The notes beneath the pieces are model-generated. The model made no database searches. It worked only from the letters and a program-made list of their open reading frames with translations, and was not told the origin of the DNA. From assembly GCA_035503915.1 (NCBI GenBank), contig DATJSU010000011.1, positions 62,001-126,000 on the forward strand: a stretch of 64,000 nt of DNA, given 5' to 3'. Of this stretch, positions 51,353 through 60,181 are shown one piece after another. Every line of letters starts with the position of its first letter. Position 1 is the first letter of the stretch. A program made the position numbers and the translations under genes. The DNA comes from DATJMJ01 sp035503915 (lineage in GTDB: Bacteria; Actinomycetota; Acidimicrobiia; Acidimicrobiales; Palsa-688).

Positions 51353-53077
51353 GTGAGCATCGTGAACGGCCGTGGTCACCTTGCTGGCCTTCGCGCGTTT
51401 TACCGGCCCGACGAGCAAGTTTCGGTGAGCGAACTGCCTGCCGGCACGCGGAGAGTGGTGGTGCGCCAGGCGACCGGCAAGTTGACCGAGGGTCGCCTCA
51501 GGGAGGAAGGGAAAGATGCTGCCGGTGCGAGCGCCCATTTTGGTGAGCTGCCGCACGGTACGCACTCGGTTGAGGCCCTGGGCGCTGGCGGGCTGCTGCT
51601 AGCGGAGGAGTTCACCTCCGTCGGCTCGCACCCGGGCGAGCGGCCGGTGCACGGGTTTGCGACGTCCTTTGACACGGCTAGTGTGCCGGCCACGCTCGAG
51701 TGGATACGCGCACTGCGGTGCACTGTCGTACAGATCTACGACTGGATGGAGAGGTACGCGGCTCCACTTGGCCCACCTCAAGGGTGGAAAGACCCATCGG
51801 GCCGCCCGGTGTCGTACGAAGCTCTCCGCTCGCTCGTGGCGGGCATCAGAGGCGAGGGCGGAGTGGCGCATGCCTATTCCCCCGTTTATGCCGCTGACAT
51901 CCCCTTTGCGGCCAAGAACCCTTTCCTGGTCATGTACAGAGGAGACGGAGGACCACAGCGATTTTTCGAGAACATCCAACTGGCGGACCCATCAAACCCC
52001 GAGTGGCAACGGCACTTCAGTGCGGCCTATGGGGCCGCTGCAGACGAGATCGGTTTCAACGGGTTCCACTTGGACACTTATGGCTACCCTCGCTCGGCGC
52101 GCGGTTCAGACGGGACAGCGGTCGACATGCGAGCGGCTTACCAATCCTTCCTACGGGCGTTCAGGGCGGCGCGGCCTTCGGACCTTCTCAGCTTTAACCA
52201 AGTCAACGGCGTCCCCTCGGCTCTTACCCTCCCGCAGGAGCCGGTGTTCCGTTATTGCGAGGTGTGGCCCCCCAACGACCGCTGGCGCCACCTCGAGGCA
52301 CTCTTGGACCGCAGTGCCGGGGTGGCCGGGAGGCTTGGGGCGGTTTTGGGGCGTCAGCCGCTGCGCGGGACGATCGCCTGCTACCCAGCCGTCTGGGGGG
52401 CGCCTGACGGCGAGGCGGACGGCACAAGTGCCGCTCGGGGTGCCGCGCGGGCAGCATCGCTCCGCACGGTTGTCCTCACCGAGGCGATAGCAACTTGCCT
52501 GGGTGCTGCGGCCCTCCTGTACGGGGACCGCGTGGCTGCGCTTTGTGACCCGTACTACCCAAAGCACCAAAGACTTTTGGCTGCCGAGGCAGAGACCGTC
52601 CTCGAATGGCACAGATTTGCGCTCCGCTGCCGCGACCTCTTCCTGGAGGGCGAGGACACCAGCTGGTACGATATCGGGGACGAAAACGGCGCCGTAGAAG
52701 TGCAATGGGACGGGGCCGTGTCAGCGGAGCCATTGGGAGGGGGTGTACTTGCGCGAGTTTCGCGCGACCCCGGGTGGGTGGCTATCGCAGTGGTCGACTT
52801 GAGCGGGAACGCCAATGGGTCGTGGTCAGAGCCCACCCAACAGGGCCGGTGCCGTGCCGTTCGCGTACGCGTGCTACTTGACGAACCCGGATCTTGGCAG
52901 GCCGCGGCAGCCGTTTTAGGGCGTGACGGGGGCCGTTTTGAGCCGCTCGGGTTCCGCGTCGTAGGGCACCGTGAAGGCCTCGCCGCCGAGGTCGACCTTC
53001 CGCTGGGCGCTGGTTGGTCAGTTCTCAGGATGACTAAGGGCCATCACGACCGCGACCCGGACCTCTTGCAAATGTAG
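51353..53077 (+). CDS. GH66 dextranase-like glycoside hydrolase
   Basis: A 574-residue TIM-barrel enzyme of family GH66, which holds endo-dextranases and cycloisomaltooligosaccharide glucanotransferases. The likely nucleophile is Asp241 in GFHLDTYGYP and the likely acid/base is Glu303 in RYCEVWP. N- and C-terminal beta domains flank the barrel. It lacks the large carbohydrate-binding insert of the cyclising enzymes, and no signal peptide is visible, which is unusual because known dextranases are mostly secreted. The GTG start is four bases after the permease. It overlaps the convergent phosphotransferase gene by 34 bp. Confidence 0.85.
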   Translation: MSIVNGRGHLAGLRAFYRPDEQVSVSELPAGTRRVVVRQATGKLTEGRLREEGKDAAGASAHFGELPHGTHSVEALGAGGLLLAEEFTSVGSHPGERPVHGFATSFDTASVPATLEWIRALRCTVVQIYDWMERYAAPLGPPQGWKDPSGRPVSYEALRSLVAGIRGEGGVAHAYSPVYAADIPFAAKNPFLVMYRGDGGPQRFFENIQLADPSNPEWQRHFSAAYGAAADEIGFNGFHLDTYGYPRSARGSDGTAVDMRAAYQSFLRAFRAARPSDLLSFNQVNGVPSALTLPQEPVFRYCEVWPPNDRWRHLEALLDRSAGVAGRLGAVLGRQPLRGTIACYPAVWGAPDGEADGTSAARGAARAASLRTVVLTEAIATCLGAAALLYGDRVAALCDPYYPKHQRLLAAEAETVLEWHRFALRCRDLFLEGEDTSWYDIGDENGAVEVQWDGAVSAEPLGGGVLARVSRDPGWVAIAVVDLSGNANGSWSEPTQQGRCRAVRVRVLLDEPGSWQAAAAVLGRDGGRFEPLGFRVVGHREGLAAEVDLPLGAGWSVLRMTKGHHDRDPDLLQM

Positions 53078-54270
53078 TCGGTCAGCCGGGCCCCTTCGGC
53101 GCTGGAGAACCACTTCGTGTGACCGATCAAATAGGCGTAATAAGCGATGTCGGCATTTGGCTCGTTGCCGAGCACATCGGCGAAGTACTCGACCTCTGAC
53201 AACGCGTACTCGATGTGCACGACCGGCAACAGAGCGGCGAGCGCGCGGAGCTGGCCGCGGTTCAACGGGTGCTCGTGCTCGTAGCCATCGAGAAGAGCAC
53301 CGGCTATGCCGAGGTCGGCTTCGGTCGTCGCCATGCCGGCCGGGCTGAGCCACCCGACGGCGGCCCGCTCTATTGCGACCGCGATGTCGTGCACGGCAAA
53401 TGTCCGGTTGGAAAGCCCGAGGTCGAAAATGCCTGCCACTTGCGCGGAGTGCCCTGCCGACGTCCATGTCAGGTTGGAGGGGTGCCAGTCCCCGTGGCTC
53501 CATTGCGGGCGCAAGTTGCGTACGAGGGGCGCTGCTCTGTGCAGCGGAAAGAGATGGTAGCGCTCGAAGTCTTCTCGCCAGTTGCGGCGGTCCAGGTACC
53601 TGGCGAGGCCGGGGCGCTGCTCGATGAGGTGTTCCAATTGCTCGAAAGGGGCCTTCGCGGCAACAATTTCACACGAGCTCATGAGCACGCCCGGCGGTCT
53701 TCGCCTCCCGCGGTAGAAGTGGGCGGCCTCGTGAAAGCGAGCGAGCGCCGAGCCCGCCGAGCGAGCGTGGCCGAGGCACGAGTACGGCTCCCACGACATC
53801 GCGTCGCGGTAAAGGTCAACGCCCCCGGCGAGTTCGTGGATCTCGTAGATGCAATTGCCGAGCGAGACGACGCTGGCACCCGTCCCAGTCCGCAGGGCGT
53901 TCGGGACGGCTACACCCGCGCCATGCAGGAAGCTGGCGAAGGCATGCTCCTCTTCGAGCTGGCTCGAGGAGCGCACACGGGTGTCATGGCGCTTCACGAA
54001 GACCGTTCGTGCGCCGACGGTGACGAGGGCGGCGCTGGACATCGGCCTTGGGCTACGCCAAATGAGCTCCAAGGTGCGGCTTACCTTTGAGAGGAGCGGG
54101 TACCGCGCGAAAACCTCGGTCAGTTCCTCTTCTGTGAGCTCAGGCCAGTCTGGTTCGACGAGCTCTCCTGCCAACCCGTGCACCGCTCGCGATGGGGTTG
54201 CGGATGGCCGTGGAAGCGCCACTGCGTTCGTACTGCCTGTCCTCGCACCAGGCAAGACCTTCGAGCTCAC
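53044..54270 (-). CDS. APH-fold small-molecule kinase in a TPP-regulated operon
   Basis: Aminoglycoside-phosphotransferase-like kinase of 408 residues. The catalytic loop is SHGDWHPSNLTW (Asp261) and the metal motif IFDLGLSN. The N-terminal lobe has TVFVKRH with the ATP lysine. It is the third gene behind a TPP riboswitch, after the binding protein and permease of a thiamine-precursor importer. It probably phosphorylates the imported compound (thiamine, HMP or a relative), as the APH-fold thiamine kinase YcfN does. The start is GTG at 54270, eight bases after the permease stop. The ~60-residue N-terminal stretch has no clear match. Confidence 0.82.
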   Translation of the reverse strand: MSSKVLPGARTGSTNAVALPRPSATPSRAVHGLAGELVEPDWPELTEEELTEVFARYPLLSKVSRTLELIWRSPRPMSSAALVTVGARTVFVKRHDTRVRSSSQLEEEHAFASFLHGAGVAVPNALRTGTGASVVSLGNCIYEIHELAGGVDLYRDAMSWEPYSCLGHARSAGSALARFHEAAHFYRGRRRPPGVLMSSCEIVAAKAPFEQLEHLIEQRPGLARYLDRRNWREDFERYHLFPLHRAAPLVRNLRPQWSHGDWHPSNLTWTSAGHSAQVAGIFDLGLSNRTFAVHDIAVAIERAAVGWLSPAGMATTEADLGIAGALLDGYEHEHPLNRGQLRALAALLPVVHIEYALSEVEYFADVLGNEPNADIAYYAYLIGHTKWFSSAEGARLTDYICKRSGSRS

Positions 54271-54278
54271 GGCGTACT

Positions 54279-55160
54279 TCAGCTGCTCGCGCTCTGGCGC
54301 GACAGCCGGTACCAGGGGATGGTTGCTCGTTGTAGCAGGTAGGTGAGGGCAAAAAGGCTCATGCTTACCAGAGCGGTCACCGCGACTGCCGCATAGACGA
54401 GGTCGGTGCGAAGCTGCTCGTACTGCTCCGACATGAATATCCCAAGCCCGGAAGATGCGCCCACATATTCAGCAAATATGGCCCCGACTACGGCATAGGT
54501 GATCGCGATGCGAAGCCCGGCAAAGAAGTACGGCATAGCGCCAGGCAGCTTCAACCGCCAAAACACGCCGGCGTGTTTGGCTCCCATCGAGCGCAAAAGT
54601 TTGACCGCGTCCAGCTCGGCTGATGCGAAACCTTCGGTCAACCCGACAGTGACAGGGAAAAAAGTAACGATCGCAACTACAACCAGCTTGGGCAGAAGGC
54701 CGAAGCCGAGCCAGAGGTCGACTATCGGGGCAATCGCGATGAGAGGCAGGGCCTGGGAGACGATCAGGAACGGGTAAAGGGCGCGCCGGCAGGTGACCGA
54801 CAGCTCCATCCCTATCGCGAGGAGGAAGGCGCACACGAGCGAGAGCCCAAAACCCATAAAGGTTTCCTCGAGCGTGGGCACGGTGTTCGACCAGATAGCC
54901 GAACGCCAGTCCCAACCTTGGCTGATGACCCGCCAGGGTGTGGGGAAGATCTGCGGGCGCACATGTGTGATCGTGCCAACAACTTGCCAGAGGCCAAGCC
55001 CCACCAGAGCGACCACCGCTGGTGGGAGAACGAAGCTCAGCCCGCGTCTTGCTCCGCTGGGCCTCCCCAAACCAGGCAGTGCACGCAAGTGCAAGTGCGC
55101 CAGGTCATAGGACGGCAGGTCGGCTGCGGTCACTGTCTCGCTCGTAACGGGGAGGTTCAT
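54279..55160 (-). CDS. Thiamine-precursor ABC importer permease (ThiX type)
   Basis: Membrane subunit of the SsuC/TauC/ThiX class, 293 residues. It has six hydrophobic helices and the EAA-region ELDAVKLLRSMGAKHAGVFWRLKLPGAMPYFFAGLR. It lies seven bases after the binding-protein gene and shares its TPP riboswitch, so the substrate is most likely the thiamine pyrimidine (HMP, formylaminopyrimidine) or thiamine itself. Confidence 0.9.
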   Translation of the reverse strand: MNLPVTSETVTAADLPSYDLAHLHLRALPGLGRPSGARRGLSFVLPPAVVALVGLGLWQVVGTITHVRPQIFPTPWRVISQGWDWRSAIWSNTVPTLEETFMGFGLSLVCAFLLAIGMELSVTCRRALYPFLIVSQALPLIAIAPIVDLWLGFGLLPKLVVVAIVTFFPVTVGLTEGFASAELDAVKLLRSMGAKHAGVFWRLKLPGAMPYFFAGLRIAITYAVVGAIFAEYVGASSGLGIFMSEQYEQLRTDLVYAAVAVTALVSMSLFALTYLLQRATIPWYRLSRQSASS

Positions 55161-55166
55161 CGCACC

Positions 55167-56264
55167 CTAACGTGCCGGGGACAGATAGGCATTGGTAAAC
55201 CAGCTCGCAATGTTGGCCGGGACCTTAGTCACGAGATCCCCAGCCGAGTTACGGAGGACACCCGCTTGCACGGCAAAGCGGGTGTACCCGTACCACTTGG
55301 CGTAATCCTGGTAGCCAAAGCGACCCTGAGGGTCGAGCCAAAACGATTTTGCCATAACAGCCGCGCTGTCATAGACAAGGCTTGGGGTGGTAAAGACACC
55401 GGGGTTGTCGTCGATGAGGATCTTGGCCGCAGCCGCCGGGTGCTGTGCCGCGTACGTGAACCCTTCAGCCGACGCTTCGACGAAACGAGCCGCGAGAAGA
55501 GAGTTGTCGCGCAAGAACGAGCGGCTCGATATCAGGACGACTTCGTAACGGTCAGGGAAACCCCAACGCTGGAGATCGAAGTAGTCCATCGGCTCCCCTG
55601 CCAGGCGCGCTTGGATCACCTCCCATGTGACGAGCGGGAAGTCAAAGTCAGCCTCGCCGTCATAAACGGCTGCGTAGGCTGAGGTGTTGAGGTCGACGAC
55701 CTTAAAATTTGGCTTGCCATTGGGGAGCGTGCCCTTGCCGCCGTCCTTGTCGATCAGGTACTCGATGGAGGCAATCTCATCGGTACCGCCGTCCCAGGCG
55801 AAGGTCTTGCCGACGAGGTCCCGAGGCCTGCTGATACCCGAACCTGGGCGGTACCCCACGACGCTCGCCATGTGCTGGAGGATCGCCATGACAGAGGTGA
55901 CGGGGAGGCCCTGCACTTCGTCGATGGCGACCTCTGATTCGAAAGAGATGCCAAAGTCTGCTTTCCCGCCAGCGACGAGCTCGTCTGGGAGGGTCGTCGT
56001 GTAGGGGATGATCTTCAGCCGGATGCCGGCCTTGCGGTAATAACCCAAGGAACTAGCCACGTAAAAGCCCGTGTGGTCCGTGTTTGGCGTCCAATCGAGG
56101 GCGAGAGTGACGTTTACCAGGGAGGTGTGGGACGACTGGGTATGGGGCGGGCGGGCGCTGGCAACCCCGGCGAGGGGGGGCGAGGCAACGACTAACGCCG
56201 CGACAAAGCTAACTGCCAACACCGGCATAAAGCGCCGCTCAGTGGCGCGAGAACCCCTCAACAT
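55167..56264 (-). CDS. Thiamine-precursor binding protein (ThiY/NMT1 type)
   Basis: Extracytoplasmic binding protein of 365 residues with an N-terminal signal peptide (VLAVSFVAALVVASPPLAGVASA). The mature protein begins with the NMT1/THI5 hallmark LALDWTPNTDHTGFYVA, followed by GKADFGISFE and GKTFAWDGG. This family binds formylaminopyrimidine or HMP. The start codon lies eight bases after a GGAGGG that belongs to the upstream TPP riboswitch, so translation should fall when thiamine diphosphate is plentiful. Confidence 0.92.
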   Translation of the reverse strand: MLRGSRATERRFMPVLAVSFVAALVVASPPLAGVASARPPHTQSSHTSLVNVTLALDWTPNTDHTGFYVASSLGYYRKAGIRLKIIPYTTTLPDELVAGGKADFGISFESEVAIDEVQGLPVTSVMAILQHMASVVGYRPGSGISRPRDLVGKTFAWDGGTDEIASIEYLIDKDGGKGTLPNGKPNFKVVDLNTSAYAAVYDGEADFDFPLVTWEVIQARLAGEPMDYFDLQRWGFPDRYEVVLISSRSFLRDNSLLAARFVEASAEGFTYAAQHPAAAAKILIDDNPGVFTTPSLVYDSAAVMAKSFWLDPQGRFGYQDYAKWYGYTRFAVQAGVLRNSAGDLVTKVPANIASWFTNAYLSPAR

Positions 56265-56272
56265 GTGACTGT

Positions 56273-56346
56273 CCCTCCGCTAGTGCGAGCTAGATCAGGT
56301 TCGACAGGTGTGCTCTCAGCCCGAGGGTTTTATCGGGCACCCTGCG
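56273..56346 (-). ncRNA. TPP (THI-box) riboswitch
   Basis: Read on the minus strand, the leader shows the conserved THI-box order: GGGTGCCC, a variable P3 arm, CTGAGA (56314-56319), ACCTG, then AACCTGATCTAG and GCGGAGGGA. The last piece contains the ribosome binding site GGAGGG (56273-56278) of the binding-protein gene, indicating control by sequestration of the translation start. Its presence identifies the downstream operon as thiamine-related. Confidence 0.93.
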
Positions 56347-56506
56347 TCACTTAGACGACAGGCTACACCACCGAGAGCACTTCGGGTAACGTGCCCCTGT
56401 GGGACAGCCAGGCTTGGGGCCGCTTCCAGCGCTGCTGTCGGCACGGCCAGGGCCTTCGCGAGCTCGCGATCGTGACCTTGAACAGGTACTTGTCGCACCG
56501 GCGGGG

Positions 56507-57271
56507 TTGGAAGTGCACGCCGTCACCAAGTCGTACAACAGTGCTGAGAAGGTGGTGCGGGTCTTGGACGGCGTGGACCTGGTCGCGCAGCCGGGCGAGT
56601 TTGTCTCCGTAATCGGGCCGAGCGGCTGCGGGAAGTCAACGCTCCTCGAGGTCATCGCCGGGCTGCAAGAGCCCGAAGCGGGCAAAGTCCTCTTCGGTGA
56701 CTTACCGCAGCGCCCGGGGTGCCAGCCTCGCTCGGCCTACATGCCACAGCGCGACGTGCTCTTCCCATGGCGGCGTGTGCTGGACAACGTGACGCTCGGC
56801 CTCGAAGTAGCCGGCGTCAACAAGGTGGAGGCTCGGCAAAGGGTGGCACCACTGCTTGAGGCTTTCGGGCTTGCCGGGTTCGAGAAGGCGTACCCTTTCC
56901 AGTTGTCTGGGGGTATGCGCCAGCGCGCGGCGCTTCTCCGGACAGTCGTCCAAGGTCGCAACCTGCTGCTCCTTGACGAGCCCCTTGGTGCCCTCGACTC
57001 GCTCACGCGCACGCAAATGCAGGTTTGGCTCGAGTCGGTGTGGGAGCAATACCGCTGGACCGTACTGCTCGTGACGCACGACATAAGGGAGGCGGTCTAC
57101 CTTTCCGATGTCGTCTACGTCCTGTCCGCTCGCCCGGCGAAGACGCTCGCCCGGGTCGTTGTCGGCCTGCCGCGGCCACGCGACCTCACGATGATGGGTT
57201 CGGCCGACGCGGGTGAAATCGAGATGAGGCTCCTATCGAAGCTGCAGCTGAGCGCAAGCCAAGGTATTTAG
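56507..57271 (+). CDS. Thiamine-precursor ABC importer ATPase (ThiZ type)
   Basis: ATP-binding subunit of the nitrate/sulfonate/thiamine-precursor class. Walker A is GPSGCGKST, Q-loop region YMPQRDVLFPWR, signature QLSGGMRQR, Walker B LLLLDEP, and the H-loop THDIREAV. The frame is open from GTG 56399, but similarity begins at LEVHAVTKSY, so TTG 56507 (or GTG 56513) is preferred, giving about 254 residues. It is divergent from the riboswitch-controlled binding-protein/permease operon and cotranscribed with an FAD oxidoreductase, one base behind its stop. Confidence 0.87.
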   Translation: MEVHAVTKSYNSAEKVVRVLDGVDLVAQPGEFVSVIGPSGCGKSTLLEVIAGLQEPEAGKVLFGDLPQRPGCQPRSAYMPQRDVLFPWRRVLDNVTLGLEVAGVNKVEARQRVAPLLEAFGLAGFEKAYPFQLSGGMRQRAALLRTVVQGRNLLLLDEPLGALDSLTRTQMQVWLESVWEQYRWTVLLVTHDIREAVYLSDVVYVLSARPAKTLARVVVGLPRPRDLTMMGSADAGEIEMRLLSKLQLSASQGI

Positions 57272-57272
57272 C

Positions 57273-58535
57273 ATGGCACAAAAACGCACTTTCGTAATCG
57301 TAGGCGCGAGCCTCGCGGGAGCAAAAGCGGCAGAGACGCTGCGTACCGAGGGTTTTGATGGCAAGGTAGTGCTCATCGGCGAGGAACCCACGCGACCCTA
57401 CGAGCGGCCGCCCCTGTCCAAGGAGTACTTGAGGGGGGAGAAAGGGTTTGATTTTGCTGCCGTGCACTCCACGGGTTACTACGACGACGCTGGTATCGAG
57501 CTACGCACTTCTACGAGGGCGCGAGCGCTTGATGTGCGAGAGTCGGAAGTTGTCTTGGACAACGGGGAAAGGCTGGGTTTTGACCGGCTCCTCCTTGCGA
57601 CGGGTTCGGTACCGCGCAAGTTGGCCATAGACGGCGCCGATCTCGAAGGGATTTTTTACCTGCGCACGGTGGAAAATGCCGACGCGCTCCGGGATGTGCT
57701 CGCTTCGCGGGGACGGCTAGTGGTTATCGGGGGCGGATGGGTTGGTTGTGAGGTAGCTGCGTCAGCGCGCCAGCTGGGAGCAGAGGTAGCTCTTGTCGAG
57801 TTGTCGACCGTACCTCTCGAACACGCGCTCGGCCTGCAGGTCGGCTCGGTTTTCAGGGACCTGCATACCGAGCACGGCGTAGAGCTCCACCTCGGTGCCG
57901 GAGTGACAAGGCTGGCCGGTTCCGCAGCTCCCAGCGGTACTGGCGCACGCTCTAGGAGCGTTCGTGCAGTCGAGCTGGACGACGGCACGGCTCTTGAAGC
58001 CGATGCCGTACTTGTTGCTGTCGGCGTTGCGCCACGGACGGAGCTTGCAGCGGGAGCGGGATTGGCCTTGGGCAGTGGGGTGGCAGTTGACGAGCACCTT
58101 TCGACGAGCGCCCCAAGCATCTACGCCGCTGGCGACGTCGCGAGCGCTTTCTACCCGCATTTGGGTGCACGGATCCGCCTCGAGCACTGGTCGGCGGCGC
58201 TCAACCAAGGCCCAGCGGCGGCCCGTGCAATGCTTGGCCAAGACATTACGTACGATCGTACGCCTTACTTTTTTTCCGACCAGTACGACCTCGGTATGGA
58301 GTACCGCGGGTGGGCACCGAGCCACGACCGAGTCGTGCTGCGAGGTGACCCAGCAAGCCGCAAGTTCCTCGCTTTTTGGCTCTCCCAGGGCCGGGTCGTC
58401 GCCGCCATGAACTCAAATATCTGGGATGCAGGTGACAAGCTCGAAGCGCTTGTGCGCACCCGGCAGATTGTCGACCCGGACGGGCTCGCCGACACGAGCA
58501 CCGATTTGTCGGACCTGGTTACCTCAGAGCCTTAA
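57273..58535 (+). CDS. FAD/NAD(P)-dependent ferredoxin reductase-like protein
   Basis: Two-dinucleotide-fold flavoprotein of 420 residues. The FAD motif is FVIVGASLAGAKAAETLR with YERPPLSKEYL, the NAD(P) motif is LVVIGGGWVGCEVAASARQLG, and the second FAD motif is STSAPSIYAAGDVAS followed by HWSAALNQG. This is the rubredoxin/ferredoxin reductase pattern used with Rieske or P450 partners, none of which is in the window. It is cotranscribed with the ABC ATPase. It overlaps the convergent lysG-like gene by 17 bp. The link to thiamine uptake is unexplained. Confidence 0.88.
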   Translation: MAQKRTFVIVGASLAGAKAAETLRTEGFDGKVVLIGEEPTRPYERPPLSKEYLRGEKGFDFAAVHSTGYYDDAGIELRTSTRARALDVRESEVVLDNGERLGFDRLLLATGSVPRKLAIDGADLEGIFYLRTVENADALRDVLASRGRLVVIGGGWVGCEVAASARQLGAEVALVELSTVPLEHALGLQVGSVFRDLHTEHGVELHLGAGVTRLAGSAAPSGTGARSRSVRAVELDDGTALEADAVLVAVGVAPRTELAAGAGLALGSGVAVDEHLSTSAPSIYAAGDVASAFYPHLGARIRLEHWSAALNQGPAAARAMLGQDITYDRTPYFFSDQYDLGMEYRGWAPSHDRVVLRGDPASRKFLAFWLSQGRVVAAMNSNIWDAGDKLEALVRTRQIVDPDGLADTSTDLSDLVTSEP

Positions 58536-59397
58536 CTGCGGCGTCGCGAACTGTCTTCGCTATGTGCTCCAGCGCCGCTGACAGCAGGCGCCATTGTTGC
58601 CAGTACAACTTGACATCGGTCGCCCCGCCCGCGTCCAGTTCCACAAGGGCCGCGTCGTGAGGAGAGGTTTGCAGGTCCGGGACCATGCCCCAGCCGAGGC
58701 CCAGTCTGACTGCCTCTATAAATGCTTCTGACCCAGGGACGTAATGGCGCGGGGGGTCTAGCCGCCGTCGTGAGCGCCGACGGAGGTAAGTGTCCTGCAG
58801 CCGGTCCTCGCGGTCGTAGACAACCACGGGCGCCTGAGCAAAGTTGCTCGCGCTAGCCCCGTTTGGGAACCAGCGGGCAGCGAAATCGGCCGAAGCACGG
58901 GGACGGTAGCGCATCCGGCCGAGGCTCGTCACCGTACACCCGGGCACAGCGCTCGCAGAAGCGGTGACCGCAGCCATCACCACGCCCTCCCGCAAGAGGA
59001 CGGTCGTGCGCTCTTGGTCCTCTCGCCGCAAATCGAATATGTAGCCTGCCCCGGCCGCCGCGAGCGCCGGCAGGAGCCAAGTTGACAAGCTGTCCGCGTT
59101 GACAGCGAGTGAGATGACGGTCGCGTCCCCGGAGCTGCTCCCGCGGAGCTCCCGCAGCGCTTCCGACGTCACTGCTTCGATCTGGCGAGCAGCACGTAGC
59201 AAAGCGGCACCGGACACTGTCGGCCGGACGGGTTTGGCCCGGACGAGGAGGACACGGCCAGTGGTCACCTCGAGGGCCTTGACGCGTTGGCTGATAGCTG
59301 AGGGAGTGACGTGCAGCTTGCGCGAAGCCGCCTCAAAAGTCCCTTCTGATACGGCTGCCGCGAGAGCTTCGAGCCGTTCAAGAGCCAGTTCCATCAT
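58519..59397 (-). CDS. lysG: LysG/ArgP-type LysR regulator
   Basis: LysR-family activator of 292 residues. The helix-turn-helix is EGTFEAASRKLHVTPSAISQRVKALE, characteristic of the ArgP/IciA/LysG subgroup, followed by an effector domain. It is divergent from a LysE-type exporter, the arrangement known from Corynebacterium glutamicum, where LysG activates lysE with lysine or arginine as coinducer. A palindromic operator lies in the 68-bp intergenic region. Confidence 0.9.
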   Translation of the reverse strand: MMELALERLEALAAAVSEGTFEAASRKLHVTPSAISQRVKALEVTTGRVLLVRAKPVRPTVSGAALLRAARQIEAVTSEALRELRGSSSGDATVISLAVNADSLSTWLLPALAAAGAGYIFDLRREDQERTTVLLREGVVMAAVTASASAVPGCTVTSLGRMRYRPRASADFAARWFPNGASASNFAQAPVVVYDREDRLQDTYLRRRSRRRLDPPRHYVPGSEAFIEAVRLGLGWGMVPDLQTSPHDAALVELDAGGATDVKLYWQQWRLLSAALEHIAKTVRDAAVKALR

Positions 59398-59429
59398 TAG
59401 CTAGTCTAATGGTAGTGAAGAACCATTAG
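59396..59429. promoter_or_regulatory. Palindromic LysG operator
   Basis: Perfect inverted repeat CTAATGGT-N8-ACCATTAG (59406-59413 and 59422-59429). An additional CATTAG half-site at 59396-59401 forms a second repeat with CTAATG (CATTAG-N5-CTAATG) and overlaps the lysG start. Multiple spaced half-sites fit a LysR-type tetramer binding between lysG and lysE. Confidence 0.75.
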
Positions 59430-59465
59430 CTGGTCGATCGGGTGCGCATGGCTTAGCCTGACGGG

Positions 59466-60083
59466 GTGCGAGGAGCAGCGCCATGGCCGGTGGTGACAGC
59501 TGGCTTCCTTTTTAGCCTCTCGTTGATCGTCGCCATCGGCGCGCAAAACCTCTACGTGCTGCGTCAAGGCATCCTCAGGCAGTACGTCCCGTTGGTGGTG
59601 GCGGTTTGCGCCGTTTCAGATGTTGTCCTCATTTGTGCCGGCGTCGCATTGGATGGTGCCGCAATGGCCGGGCGTCAGTGGCTGCTCGGTGCGGCGCGGC
59701 TGGCCGGGGCCATTTTCGTATTTGGTTACGCTGCATTTGCCGCCCGCCGTGCATGGCACCCAGCACCTGCTCATATCGACACCTGGAAGCAGAGCGCGTC
59801 AGGCGCAGCAGTCGCTACCGCCTGCCTGACATTTACCTGGCTCAACCCCGCCGCCTACCTCGACACCGTGGTGCTCGTGGGGACAGTGGCCAACACCACG
59901 TCCGGGCGCCAGTGGTGGTTCGCTGCCGGCGCTGCGGTGGCGAGCCTTACCTGGTTCGTGGTGCTCGGCTTTGGCGCCCGGGTGCTGAGCCCTGTCTTCC
60001 GGAGGCCGGGGGCATGGAGGGCGCTGGACACCTTCACCGCAGCGGTGATGGTGATAGTAGGCGTGCGGCTCCTCTTGGGCTGA
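59466..60083 (+). CDS. lysE: LysE-type basic amino acid exporter
   Basis: Membrane exporter of 205 residues with five or six hydrophobic helices. The signature SLIVAIGAQNLYVLRQG lies near the N-terminus and LTFTWLNPAAYLDTVVLVG in the middle, both matching LysE. It should export excess lysine or arginine. The GTG start at 59466 has no good ribosome binding site; in-frame GTG codons about 25 bp further in are alternatives. Confidence 0.92.
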   Translation: MRGAAPWPVVTAGFLFSLSLIVAIGAQNLYVLRQGILRQYVPLVVAVCAVSDVVLICAGVALDGAAMAGRQWLLGAARLAGAIFVFGYAAFAARRAWHPAPAHIDTWKQSASGAAVATACLTFTWLNPAAYLDTVVLVGTVANTTSGRQWWFAAGAAVASLTWFVVLGFGARVLSPVFRRPGAWRALDTFTAAVMVIVGVRLLLG

Positions 60084-60181
60084 GCGCCATGCTGGGCGCC
60101 ATGCCGTGCCTTGCCGGTTGTCAGGGCGCCTTGCCCATGCTTGACTATTGCTCAACCCTGGGCGCTCCGGAAGGACTGATC

